A DNA stretch of 64,000 nt from Polaromonas sp. P2-4 (lineage in GTDB: Bacteria > Pseudomonadota > Gammaproteobacteria > Burkholderiales > Burkholderiaceae_C): assembly GCA_024703855.1 (NCBI GenBank), contig CP087965.1, positions 3,402,001-3,466,000 on the forward strand, read 5' to 3'. The translations under genes and the position numbers were made by a program. Below are positions 18,577 to 28,381 of the stretch, in pieces. Positions within the stretch are counted from its first letter, which is position 1. Each line of letters begins with the position of its first letter. The notes under the pieces are model-generated. The model searched no databases and had not been told where the DNA came from. It saw only the letters and a program-made list of their open reading frames with translations.

Positions 18577-19747
18577 ATGAAATCTGACTTGATGAAAACA
18601 TTGCTGATTGGACTTCTCTGTTGCAGCTCCGCGTTTGCAGCCGACAAGGTAAAGGTTGGATTCCTCTCCACGCTGTCAGGCCCCGGTGGTGCGTTGGGCG
18701 TGGACATCCACGATGGCTTTCAGCTGGCGCTCAAGCATGTCAACGGCAAGCTGGGTGGGCTGCCGGTCGAACTCAGTGTGTTGGACGACCAGATGAATCC
18801 CGACATCGGTCGCCAAGCAACCGAGCGCCTGATCAAACGCGACCACGTCGATGTGATGACCGGCATGGTGTTCTCCAACGTGTTGCTGCCTTTGGTGCCG
18901 GCCATTCTCAATAGCGATACCGTCTATATTTCGACCAACACCGGGCCGGCTGACTATGCCGGCGAGAAGTGCAATAAGAACTTCTTTGTGGTGTCGTGGC
19001 AGAACGAGGATCTGCCTGCGGCAATGGGCAAATACGTAACAGAAAAAGGACACAAGAGCGTATTCCTGATCGGCGCCAATTACCCTGGTGGACGTGAATC
19101 CATCACCGGCTTCAAGCGTTATTACAAAGGCAAAGTCGCTGACGAAGTGTATGTCAAGCTCGGCCAGCTCGACTTCTCGGCGGAACTGGCACAAGCCAGG
19201 GTATCGAAGGCGGATGCCGTGTTCTTCTTTCTGCCGGGTGGCATGGGGGTCAGCTTCCTCAAGCAGATGGCCGGCGCCGGTTTGACCAAAACCATGACGG
19301 TGTACACCCCGGGATTCTCCGGCGACCAGGACACGATCAAGGCGGTCGGCGAGCCGATGGTCGGCCTGTTTAACGCATCACAGTGGGCGAGCGATCTGGA
19401 CAATGCGCAGAACGTCAAATTCGTAAACGACTTTGAAAAGGAATATGGCCGCATCCCGACCATGTACGCATCGCAGGGTTATGACGCGGCGATGCTGCTC
19501 GATTGGCGCGGTGCGCGACGTCAAGGGCAAGATCGAAGACAAAGAGGCATTCCGCAAGGCGCTTCGCGCAGCCAACTTCAAGTCGGTACGCGGCGCCTTC
19601 AAGTTCAACCAGAACCAATATCCGATCCAGAGCTTCTACATGCGCCTGGTCGGACTCGACAAACAGGGTCGTATTAACAACCAGACGATTGGCGCGATCA
19701 TGAAGGATTACAGCGATCCGTTCGCTGTCAGCTGCAAGATGAATTAA
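18577..19747 (+). CDS. ABC transporter substrate-binding protein (aromatic-acid module)
   Basis: Peripla_BP_6 receptor of about 389 residues with signal peptide MKSDLMKTLLIGLLCCSSAFAAD. The body has VGFLSTLSGPGGALGVDIHDGFQLALKHVNGKLGG. The frame breaks near 19505 by one extra base and continues as AVRDVKGKIEDKEAFRKALRAANF to the stop at 19747. The AVRDVKGK...FKSVRG ending is typical of receptors paired with aromatic-acid LivHMGF importers. It begins the operon-like run of catabolic genes and is probably the receptor for the LivHMGF set at 25724-29089. Confidence 0.9.
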
Positions 19748-19775
19748 GCATCCACTATAAAAAGGAAACTGGCAT

Positions 19776-20988
19776 ATGGGTAGCTACCTTACGATCGCAG
19801 CAAGCGATGGCAGCGGCGAATTCCGCGCTTACCTGGCGCTGCCGAAATCGGGCAAAGGCCCCGGCATCGTGCTGGCACAGGAAATTTTCGGCATCAACGA
19901 CTACGTCCGCGAGGTGGCCGATTATTATGCAGAAGAAGGTTATGTCGTCCTGGCTCCCGACCTGTTCTGGCGTCAGCAGCCGAATGTCGATCTCGGTTAC
20001 ACGCCGGCCGACTGGAAAATGGCGTTCGGCTTTTTCCAGGGCTTCAACCAGGACCAGGGGATTGCGGATATAGACGCCACGCTGGCCGCGCTGCGGCAGC
20101 GGACAGAACTGGATGGCAAGGTCGGCGTGCTCGGGTTTTGCCTGGGTGGAAAGCTGGCCTACCTGGCCGCCTGCCGTTGTGACGTGGATGTGGCGGTCGG
20201 CTATTACGGCGTCGGCATCCAGGATAATCTTGACGAGTCGAAAAACATCAAGGGCCGACTGGTGCTGCACTTTGCCGAGAAAGACCAGTTCTGCCCGGCC
20301 CTTGCGCGCGACGCCATATTCGCTGCGTTGCAAGGCAGGCCGAATGTCGAGCTATACCTGTACCCGGACGTCAATCATGCGTTCGCACGGCCACCATCGG
20401 AGCATTATCACAAGCCGTCGGCGCTGATGGCGCATGAGCGCTCGGTGGCCGCCTTTCGCAAGCAGATCGGGCCGCAGTATGATTTTTCCGCGCTGTGGGA
20501 CAAGCACTGCGAATATGAATTTGGTACCCTGCAATGTCGACGACACCATGGCGACCATGGTTGCGCAGCCCTATGTGAACCACATTCCGACCATGACCGG
20601 CGGCGTCGGTTACGAGGATCTGCACAGCTTCTACACGCATCATTTCGTTAACAGCAATCCGCCGGATACCCACCTGATCCCGATTTCGCGCACGGTAGGC
20701 GCGAGCCAGATCGTCGATGAAATGCTGTTCTGTTTCACCCATACCTGCGAGATTGACTGGATGCTGCCGGGTCTCGCGCCGACCGGCAGGTATGTAGAGA
20801 TACCGCTGGTGGCGATAGTCAAATTCCGCGGCGACAAGCTGTATCACGAACATATTTACTGGGACCAGGCGTCGGTGCTGGTACAGGTCGGTGTGCTCGA
20901 CCCAAATAAGCTTCCCGTCACTGGCATCGACTCCATGAGAAAGCTGCTGGACGAGTCCCTGCCATCCAACACGCTGATGAAGAAATGA
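19776..20988 (+). CDS. Dienelactone hydrolase fused to a SnoaL/NTF2-like domain
   Basis: About 403 residues after repair. The first ~245 residues are a dienelactone hydrolase: VLAQEIFGINDYVREVADYYA, the nucleophile elbow GFCLGGKLA (Cys nucleophile), the acid in HFAEKDQFCP and the histidine in DVNHAF. After a one-base break near 20530 (extra C), the chain continues as NVDDTMATMVAQPYVNHIPTMTGGVGYEDLHSFYTHHF, a SnoaL-like cup-shaped domain ending at 20988. The hydrolase presumably opens an enol-lactone formed from the ring-cleavage product; the role of the fused domain is unknown. It precedes the Rieske oxygenase genes. Confidence 0.85.
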
Positions 20989-21021
20989 ACGGCGCAAGCG
21001 ACAAAAAGCAAAGGATGATCG

Positions 21022-22353
21022 ATGTCGTACACGAATGAACAGATTGAAGGGCTGGTGCGCGATGACTGCGTTCACAAGTCGGTGTATACGGACCCGGCGC
21101 TTTACCAACTGGAAATGGAGCGGATCTACGGGCGTGCCTGGATTTATGTAGGTCATGACAGCCAGGTACCGAATGCCGGCGATTTTTATGCGACGCGCAT
21201 CGGTGACCAGGATGTGGTCATGGTGCGCGCCACCGACAGGAAAGTCTACGTCCTGTACAACCGCTGCCCTCACCGCGGCGCCAAGCTGGTGCCTGACGGT
21301 TGCGGCAATACCGGAAAATTTTTCCGCTGTCCGTATCACGCGTGGACCTTCAAGCTGGATGGCGTGCATCTCGCAGCACCGATGAAAGCTGGCTTGCGGG
21401 TACTTGCTTCGATCCGAAACATCCGGATTTTTCGATGCGGCAGGTGGCGCGGGTCGAGACCTACCGCGGCTTCGTATTCGCCAGCCAGGCAACCGATGGT
21501 CCGGCATTGAAATCCTTCCTGGGGGGCGTCATTTCTTCGATTGATAACCTGTGCGACCGCTCGCCGGTCGGCGAGGTGGAAGTCGCCGGTGGCGTGTTCC
21601 GGGTCTGGCAGGCTTCCAACTGGAAAGTGTTTTACGAAAACCTGCACGACACCATGCACGCGCAGGTAACCCACGAATCCTCGGTAGTCGCCGCACGCGA
21701 CCAGGCGAAGGAGATGGGTGAGATGCCGCTGGAGCTGCACATCATGGATGGCAACGGTGAGCCCTACGCCTTTTGGGAAAAGCTGGATCTGTGCGCGTAC
21801 GACAATGGCCACGGTTACATGGAAGGCATTTTCAATCCCGGCGCGGCCGAACGTGACCCAGTTACACGCGCACTTTGAAGTGCTGGAGCAAGCCTACGGT
21901 CGCGAACGTGCACTCGAGATCTTGGGCATGAACCGGCACAACACCATCATCTACGGCAGCGGTTCACCGCATACCGTGTTTCAGCAGTTCCACGTGATAC
22001 GGCCGGTGGCGGTTGATCGCACCATGATCGAAATTCAGACCTTTCGCCTCAAGGGCGCGCCCGACGCAGTGTTCAAGCGCAGCCTGATGTACGCCAACGT
22101 GATCAACTCGCCTTCATCCAACGTCATGGCCGACGATGTCGAGGTCTACACCCGCTGCCAGAAAGGCAATCTCACCAACGGCGGTGACTGGATCAGTTTG
22201 CATCGCTACCTCGGAACCGATCGCGTCGTGCCGGGTGGAATGATATCGACCAACGGCACCAGCGAACTGCCCATGCGCAACCAGTTCCGCGCGTGGAAAC
22301 AGTACATGCTTGGCCAGATCGGAAAACCCGGGGAGAACCACGATGTTGCTTGA
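21022..22353 (+). CDS. Rieske non-haem iron aromatic ring-hydroxylating dioxygenase, alpha subunit
   Basis: Catalytic subunit of about 443 residues. The Rieske [2Fe-2S] motif is CPHRGAKL...CPYHAWTF. The mononuclear iron ligands are in ENLHDTMHAQVTH (D-x2-H-x4-H). The frame changes near 21390 (between APMKAG and LAGTCFDPKHPDF) and again near 21850 (between AAERDPVT and AHFEVLEQAYGRERAL). Both flanks match the family, so it is one gene. The stop overlaps the beta subunit start by 11 bp. The substrate is probably an aromatic carboxylate, judged from the linked importer and dienelactone hydrolase; I cannot name it. Confidence 0.88.
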
Positions 22354-22885
22354 TTTGGATTTCGATGTTTCAACAGACAATCTGCGTGCAGTCGAGATAT
22401 CACTGGATATCCATCACCGGCTGCAGCAGTTCCTGTTCCTCGAGGCCCGCCTGCTTGATGAACGCAGCCTGACCGACTGGCTGGAATTGTGGGCTGAAGA
22501 TGGCATGTACTGGATACCGCAGGAGCACGACCAGAAAAGCCCCTACGACCATATCTCGCTGGCATGGGAGGACAAGATGCTGCGTGAAGTACGCATGCGC
22601 CGCCTCGGCAACCCGCGCAACTGGTCGCAGCAGCCGGTCACGCGCACCACGCGCATGGTCGGCAATGTCAGCGCTGCGGGCATGGATGGCGGGGGCAACC
22701 TGGTGGTGCATTCCGTGTTCCAGATGACCGAATGGCGCAATGCGCACAATGCGCAGCCGCGCCAGCTGGCTGGCCGCATCACTCACAAACTGGCACCTCA
22801 CGGAGACAGCTGGCGTATTCATTTCAAGCGCGTCGATCTGGTCAACTGCGACGCGGTGCATGAAAATCTGCAGGTGTTCATCTGA
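22343..22885 (+). CDS. Aromatic ring-hydroxylating dioxygenase, beta subunit
   Basis: Intact 180-residue small subunit with the SnoaL-like fold of ring-hydroxylating dioxygenases: FLFLEARLLDERSLTDWLELWAEDGMYWIPQ, then the closing WRIHFKRVDLVNCDAVHENLQVFI. It overlaps the alpha gene by 11 bp and its TGA overlaps the ATG of the next gene, so the three are translationally coupled. It forms the alpha3beta3 oxygenase and has no cofactor of its own. Confidence 0.92.
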   Translation: MLLDLDFDVSTDNLRAVEISLDIHHRLQQFLFLEARLLDERSLTDWLELWAEDGMYWIPQEHDQKSPYDHISLAWEDKMLREVRMRRLGNPRNWSQQPVTRTTRMVGNVSAAGMDGGGNLVVHSVFQMTEWRNAHNAQPRQLAGRITHKLAPHGDSWRIHFKRVDLVNCDAVHENLQVFI

Positions 22886-23505
22886 TGACAGGGCGCTCAA
22901 GCCAAACCGCGGTGCTGGCGCTGCATTACCAGAACGACGTGTTGCACCCGCAGGGGAAAATTCGCGTCGGCCTGAGCGTCGATAGTCCACAGCGCGCCAG
23001 TGTGATCGCGGCGGCGCAAGTACTGTTGCAAAACGCCAGGGCACGCGCGATCCCCGTCGTGCATGTGCGTATCGCCTTTCGTCCGGACTATGCGGACTTA
23101 CTGACCAACGCGCCGATTTTTCGCAGCGTCGCCAGCCTTGGCGCGGTGTGCGAAGGCAGCTGGGGAGCGGAGTTTTACGAGACCCTGTCGCCGCAGCAAA
23201 ACGACCCTCGCGAATTCATCGTCAAACACACCCGCGTGAATGCGTTCTACGGCTCGCAGCTAGAAGAGGTCCTGCGTGTCATCGGCGCTCGGCAATTGAT
23301 CATTGCCGGCGTCTCGACCCATTCCGTGGTCGAGAGCACGGTACGTCACGCCGTCGATATGGGCTATGAAGTCGTGGTGAACGCCGATGCCTGCGCCGCA
23401 GGAAATCCGGATGCGCACGCGGCCTCTCTCGACAGCATGCGCCTGATTGCCGAGGTATGCGGCGCAAAGACGACATTGCAGCATCTTGACGCAACGGCCG
23501 CTTAA
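22885..23505 (+). CDS. Isochorismatase-like hydrolase lacking the usual catalytic cysteine
   Basis: Intact 206-residue isochorismatase-fold protein. The catalytic Asp is in LALHYQNDVLHP and the Lys in VKHTRVNAF. Where cysteine hydrolases carry T-x-x-C, this protein reads GVSTHSVVEST, with Val in place of Cys. The cis-peptide and core motifs are otherwise intact. Loss of Cys is known in isochorismatases, which need no nucleophile, and in some uncharacterised subfamilies, so it may hydrolyse a vinyl ether or act by another route. It is translationally coupled to the dioxygenase beta subunit. Confidence 0.85.
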   Translation: MTGRSSQTAVLALHYQNDVLHPQGKIRVGLSVDSPQRASVIAAAQVLLQNARARAIPVVHVRIAFRPDYADLLTNAPIFRSVASLGAVCEGSWGAEFYETLSPQQNDPREFIVKHTRVNAFYGSQLEEVLRVIGARQLIIAGVSTHSVVESTVRHAVDMGYEVVVNADACAAGNPDAHAASLDSMRLIAEVCGAKTTLQHLDATAA

Positions 23506-23541
23506 TTCCCCGGCTTACTTTTGAGAGGCATTGCCCCGCTT

Positions 23542-24382
23542 ATGAATTCTTCGACCATCCCTGAACACCTCGCTCGCCGGCAAAGTGGCGATCGTTACCG
23601 GCAGCACCCAGGGCCTGGGCGCAGACATCGCACGCGTGCTGTCAGCCGCCGGCGCGCGTAGTTGTGCTGGGACGCAGTGTTGACACTGGCAACGCGCTGG
23701 TGACCGAGCTCATGCAACAACACGGCGCCGAGGCTCTGTATTGTGCAACCGATATAGAACGCGATGGAGATATCGATCGCTGCATAGAACGCACGCTGGC
23801 GACATTCGGCCGGCTTGATATCCTGGTCAACAATGCCTGCATTTACGCCGACCACGGCCTCGATTCAAGTCGTGCCGAATGGCACCAGACCTTGGGCGTC
23901 AACCTAGTGTCGGCCGCGATCTTCGCGCAAAAGGCGGTGGTGCCCATGCAGCGCGGCGGCGTGATCATCAACCTCGGCAGCACCGGCGGCAAGTTCGGTG
24001 CGGCCGGTCGTGCGCTCTACCCTGCTTCCAAGGCCGCGATGCTGCAATTGACCAAAAATATGGCCGTCACGCTCGCCCCGCGCGGTATTCGCGCAGTCGC
24101 CGTATCGCCGGCATGGACATGGTCACCGGCGATCGAGATTCTCAGCAAGGGCTGCGCGCTGCCGCCGATGCGGTTGCCGCGCCATTCCATCCGCTGGGGC
24201 GCGTGGGCGAAGGCAGCGAGGTCGGCAATGCGGTCGCCTTCCTGGCTTCCGAAGCCGCATCGTGGATCACCGGCGTCGACATCCCGGTCGATGGTGGCTT
24301 CTCGGTGCTCGGCCCTGACCGTGGCATTTCACCGCGTACATGGTTTGAACAGAGCATCAAGAAAAGTGATGAGGCCCGCTAA
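23542..24382 (+). CDS. Short-chain dehydrogenase/reductase (SDR), frameshifted
   Basis: NAD(P)-dependent oxidoreductase of about 280 residues. After repair the N-terminus reads VAIVTGSTQGLGADIARVLSAAGARVVVLGRS, with the TGxxxGxG nucleotide motif. The NNA motif is in LVNNACIYADHG, the catalytic Tyr-x3-Lys is YPASKAAM, and the end carries ASWITGVDIPVDGGFSVLGPD. Three indels are needed, at about 23570-23600, 23655 and 24115. In its position after a Rieske dioxygenase it could be the cis-dihydrodiol dehydrogenase that rearomatises the product. The next gene starts at the adjacent base after its TAA. Confidence 0.85.
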
Positions 24383-24608
24383 ATGTTTTTTTCGCACACC
24401 CGAAAATCGCCCTCCTTGCCAGCTCGGCAGCCGGCACCGTCGGCAAGCGGCTGCAACGCCAGGTGCAACGCATCGAGCAAAATTTCCCGGCCGCGGTTGC
24501 GCCGATGCTGGTCGCTGGAATCAAGCGCCTGCGTCAGCTGCGGAGGCGGCGCTGGCTGACGAGAGCGGACAACAGCTGGCCGAGACGATGAAGTGGATGG
24601 CGGCATGA
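24383..24608 (+). CDS. Small hypothetical protein, frameshifted
   Basis: A short gene of about 75 codons between the SDR and the reductase, recognised from spacing (ATG right after the SDR TAA, stop overlapping the next ATG as ATGA). Three frame segments read PKIALLASSAAGTVGKRL, then QVQRIEQNFPAAVAPMLVAGI, then APASAAEAALADESGQQLAETMKWMAA. They are alanine-rich and probably helical. It resembles no family I can name. Conservation of such an ORF in related dioxygenase operons would show whether it is an accessory subunit. Confidence 0.5.
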
Positions 24609-25612
24609 GCGGCGGACTCGATCAGGCGCAGGGTCTGCTGGACCTGACGGTTGCGGAAGTGCGGCCGCTGACATCGCACATCACGGCGTTCAGGCTACGG
24701 CACCCGGACGGCAGGGCGCTGCCCGGCTACCTGGCTGGCGCGCATATCAAGGTCAAGGTCGAGATCAATGGCAAGGCCGTCTGGCGCCATTATTCGCTGA
24801 TCAATCTGGATGTGGCTGCCGGCGCCAGCGAGCGGCCGGCCGAGTACCTGATTGCGGTGCGACGCGAGGACACCGCACTCGGCGGGCGCGGCGGGTCGCT
24901 GTATATGCATACCCAACTCAAGGCCGGACACACGCTGCAGGTGAGCAGCCCGATCAATGGTTTTTGGCTTGATCCTGCGCACGACGATGTGGTGCTGATC
25001 GCCGGCGGTATCGGTGTGACGCCGATCATTTCGATGGCGACCGCGCTCCGGGTAGCAGGCAAACGTTATGCAATGCATTACAGCGGGCGCAGTTTCGACC
25101 AGCTGGCGCTGGTGCAGGAGTTACAAAGTGTCGCGGCGGACGCACTGACGCTGTATGCCGACGATGAAGCGTGCCGACTCGATCTGCGCAAGCTGCTTGC
25201 AGGCTGCACACCGTCGCAGGCGCTGTATACCTGTGGCCCCAAGGGCATGATCGATGCGGTGCGCAACATTGCACTGGAACTGGGTTGGCACAGCGACCAC
25301 ATTCATTACGAATTATTTGTCGAAGCGGCCGCTGAAGCGGGCGATCAGGCTTTCGAGGTTGAGCTGTCGCAATCGGGAACGTGCTTGCAGATTCCGGCCG
25401 ATAAAACCATTCTCGATGTAATGATAGACGCCGGCCTCGACCCCATGTTCGACTGCAAGCGCGGGGAATGCGGCGTGTGCAGCACGCCGGTACTCTGCCG
25501 GCGAAATCGAGCATCGCGATAACTGCCTGACCGAATCCGAAAGAGCGGCCGGCCACGTGATTCAAATCTGCATCTCAGCGCCAAAGGTAAGCGCCTGGTA
25601 CTTGATGCTTGA
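24605..25612 (+). CDS. Phthalate dioxygenase reductase-type oxidoreductase (FMN/FAD plus 2Fe-2S)
   Basis: Electron-transfer component of the dioxygenase, about 335 residues. The flavin domain has WRHYSLINL (the RxYS motif). The NAD domain has IAGGIGVTPIISMA and LYTCGPKGMIDAV. The C-terminal plant-type ferredoxin has CKRGECGVCSTPVL with the fourth Cys in RDNCLTE. This order (flavin, NAD, ferredoxin) is that of PDR/VanB reductases, so no separate ferredoxin is needed. One extra base near 25492 and one missing base near 25578 break the frame; repair gives a stop at 25612. It is coupled to the small ORF upstream. Confidence 0.9.
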
Positions 25613-25723
25613 TGCTTAGGATGTACACCGCGTAGAAAAATATGAATAGCGCGGTCAGTCCTAGCGGAAATAAATACCAGGGCAACCCGACAGCAGTTAC
25701 TGACAGAAGTTTTGGAGCTAGGC

Positions 25724-26644
25724 ATGGACCTTACATTTGCGATTGAAAATCTGTTGAACGGACTGCAGTTCGGTTTGATGCTTTTTTTGCTGGCGGCGGG
25801 GCTCACACTCGTCTTCGGCATCATGGATTTTATTAACCTCGCGCACGGCTCACTGTATATGGTGGGTGCCTATTTCGCGGCGACCTTCACCACGCTGACG
25901 GGCTCTTTCTGGCTGGGTCTGCTGCTATCGATTGCGGCCACCGGGGTGGTCGGCGTATTGCTGGAGATATCCGTATTGCGCCGCCTTTATCAGCGCGATC
26001 ACCTATCGCAGGTACTCGCCACTTTCGCGCTGATCATGATCTTCAATGAAGGGGTTCGCATGATTTGGGGCGTGCAGCCACTGGCGCTCAACACGCCGCC
26101 AGTTTTCTCCAAGCCGGTCGAACTTTTTCCCGGCTTCTTCTATTCTTCATTCCGCCTGTTCATTATTGGTACCGGTCTTGCCGTCGCCGCAGTGATGTAC
26201 CTGATCGTGGTCAAGACCCGCCTGGGAATGCTGGTGCGCGCAGGGGCATCGAACCGCGAAATGGCGGTCACGATGGGCGTGAACATCAAACGCGTGTTCA
26301 CACTGCTATTTGCCTTCGGCGCCGCTCTGTGTGCGGTCGCCGGCACGCTGCTCGGATCGATCCTGGCGGTGCAGGTTGGCATGGGCGAAAGCATCCTGAT
26401 CCTGGCTTTCGTGGTCATTGTGATCGGCGGCATCGGTTCGATCCGTGGCGCCTTGGTCGGCGCGCTGCTGGTCGGTGTCGTCGATACGCTCAGCCGCAGC
26501 CTGCTGCCGGCCATGCTGCGGCTCATCATGTCGTCGGATATGGCGTCCGGTGTCGGACCTGCCCTGGCATCCATCCTGATTTATGTCCTGATGGCTGCTG
26601 TTCTGTTTTTCAAACCCCAGGGACTATTCCCGGCGCGTGGTTAA
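25724..26644 (+). CDS. livH: Branched-chain-type ABC permease LivH
   Basis: Intact 306-residue inner-membrane permease with about eight hydrophobic segments. Family marks are LTLVFGIMDFINLAHGSLYM near the N-terminus and GIGSIRGALVGALLVGVVDTL near the C-terminus. The ATG at 25724 follows GGAGC. It begins the importer set that serves the aromatic-acid module, 110 bp after the reductase gene. LivM follows by 13 bp. Confidence 0.95.
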   Translation: MDLTFAIENLLNGLQFGLMLFLLAAGLTLVFGIMDFINLAHGSLYMVGAYFAATFTTLTGSFWLGLLLSIAATGVVGVLLEISVLRRLYQRDHLSQVLATFALIMIFNEGVRMIWGVQPLALNTPPVFSKPVELFPGFFYSSFRLFIIGTGLAVAAVMYLIVVKTRLGMLVRAGASNREMAVTMGVNIKRVFTLLFAFGAALCAVAGTLLGSILAVQVGMGESILILAFVVIVIGGIGSIRGALVGALLVGVVDTLSRSLLPAMLRLIMSSDMASGVGPALASILIYVLMAAVLFFKPQGLFPARG

Positions 26645-26657
26645 GGAGCATCAAAAA

Positions 26658-27617
26658 ATGACCAGCAAAATGCATCATCCATTGTCGACCGTCTGGGTTA
26701 CGGTGTTACTCGTCTTGATGCTCGCTTTTCCACTAGCCGCCAACGGGCTAGGCCAGGAATTTTATGTTGGTGTGGTCAGCCGCCTGATGATCTTCGCGCT
26801 GGTTGCCACCAGCCTGAACCTGATTCTCGGATTCGGCGGCATGGTGAGCTTGGGACATGCTGCTTACTTCGGCACCGGCGCCTATACGGTCGGCATCCTG
26901 ATGCAGAACGGTGTGCTGTCGGCATGGATCAGTTGGCCGGCCGCCGTGCTGGTAGGTGCCGTTCTGGCACTGTTTGTCGGCCTGATCTCGCTGCGCACCA
27001 AGGGTGTGTATTTCATCATGATCACGCTTGCCTTCGCGCAAATGATCTATTACGTCTTTGTCGGCCTCAAGGCATACGGCGGCGAAGATGGCTTGAGCAT
27101 GACACAGCGTTCGGAACTCGGCGTCAACTTGGCATCCGACACGACCTTCTACTACGTGGTGCTGGCCCTGATCAGCGCATCGCTGTTCTTCGTCTACCGC
27201 CTGATCAACTCCCACTTCGGGCGAGTGTTGCAGGCGATACGCGAAAATGAAACTCGCATGGAAGCGATCGGCCATCCGGTGTTCCGCTACAAGCTGGTCT
27301 GCTTTGTGATTGCCGGCGCACTGGCCAGCCTGGCCGGCGCGCTGCTGGCGAACCAGAACCTGATGGTCAGTCCGAGTCTGGTGCACTGGACGCAGTCCGG
27401 CAGCCTGATGGTGATGGTGATTTTGGGTGGCGCCGGATATTTTTTCGGCGGCGTCATCGGCGCGATAGTGATGCTAATGCTCGAAGAAATCCTGTCTGGT
27501 TACACCATCCACTGGCAACTGATTCTGGGCGGCATTCTGCTGGCGGTCGTGCTGCTGTTGCCCAACGGTTTGGCGAGTTTGTATGAACGCTTCACCAAGC
27601 GGGAGGGCAAAGCGTGA
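26658..27617 (+). CDS. livM: Branched-chain-type ABC permease LivM
   Basis: Intact 319-residue permease. It shows the LivM signature LNLILGFGGMVSLGHAAYFGTGAY and the coupling-helix region RENETRMEAIGHPVFRYKL that contacts the ATPases. The ATG at 26658 has AAGGAG at good spacing; an upstream in-frame start is ignored. It overlaps livG by 4 bp (GTGA). Confidence 0.95.
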   Translation: MTSKMHHPLSTVWVTVLLVLMLAFPLAANGLGQEFYVGVVSRLMIFALVATSLNLILGFGGMVSLGHAAYFGTGAYTVGILMQNGVLSAWISWPAAVLVGAVLALFVGLISLRTKGVYFIMITLAFAQMIYYVFVGLKAYGGEDGLSMTQRSELGVNLASDTTFYYVVLALISASLFFVYRLINSHFGRVLQAIRENETRMEAIGHPVFRYKLVCFVIAGALASLAGALLANQNLMVSPSLVHWTQSGSLMVMVILGGAGYFFGGVIGAIVMLMLEEILSGYTIHWQLILGGILLAVVLLLPNGLASLYERFTKREGKA

Positions 27618-28381
27618 AAACGAATACCCCAGCTGTATTGCTCAATCTGCGCAAGCTGGTAAAGCGTTACGGCGGCCTAGTCGCCACCGACCATTTGGAC
27701 CTGACCGTTAACCAGGGCGAGATACACGCGATCATCGGCCCTAACGGTGCCGGCAAGACCACGCTGATTCACCAGATTTCCGGCTCCATCGCACCCAACG
27801 AGGGCAGCATCCTGTTCAATGGCCGGGACATTACCCGGGTGACGATGCATGAGAGGGTGAAACTGGGCTTGGCGCGTTCGTACCAGATCACCAATATCTT
27901 TCACTCTTATTCAGTGCTCGACAATATCGCATTGGCGGTGCAGGCTAGGTGCGGCAGCAGCATGCGTTTCTGGAAACAGGCCGTCGGGGATCGCGCGCTG
28001 TTCGAAGAGGGGCGCGCAATCGCCGAGCGGGTAGGACTGGGGGTGCGTATCGATGCGATCGCCGGCAATCTTGCGCACGGCGAGCAGCGTCAACTGGAAG
28101 CCGGTCTGGCGCTGGCGACGCGGCCAAAATTATTACTGCTCGACGAACCGATGGCCGGCATGGGCCCGGAGGAGTCCGCGCGCCTGATTCCTCTGATCAA
28201 AAACCTGCGCAGTGAGATTGGCGTCGTACTGATCGAGCATGACATGGATGCAGTATTTCAGCTGGCCGATCGGATTTCAGTATTGGTGTCGGGCCGCATC
28301 ATCGCCACTGGCACGCCGGATCAAATTCGCAATGACCCGGAAGTCAAGAAAGCCTACTTGGGTGACGAGGCGATCGCATGA
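27614..28381 (+). CDS. livG: ABC transporter ATP-binding protein LivG
   Basis: Intact 255-residue ATPase that starts with GTG inside the livM stop. Walker A is GPNGAGKTT, Walker B is LLLLDEPMAG, and the switch is IEHDMDAVF. The signature is the degenerate NLAHGEQRQLEAGLAL found in LivG proteins. The stop overlaps the livF start (ATGA). Confidence 0.95.
   Translation: MKTNTPAVLLNLRKLVKRYGGLVATDHLDLTVNQGEIHAIIGPNGAGKTTLIHQISGSIAPNEGSILFNGRDITRVTMHERVKLGLARSYQITNIFHSYSVLDNIALAVQARCGSSMRFWKQAVGDRALFEEGRAIAERVGLGVRIDAIAGNLAHGEQRQLEAGLALATRPKLLLLDEPMAGMGPEESARLIPLIKNLRSEIGVVLIEHDMDAVFQLADRISVLVSGRIIATGTPDQIRNDPEVKKAYLGDEAIA

Noticed and set aside
20434-20988. Separate SnoaL-domain gene starting inside the dienelactone hydrolase
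   Set aside because: The in-frame start lies within the hydrolase body. A one-base correction near 20530 joins the two into one chain without any stop, so a fusion is more likely.
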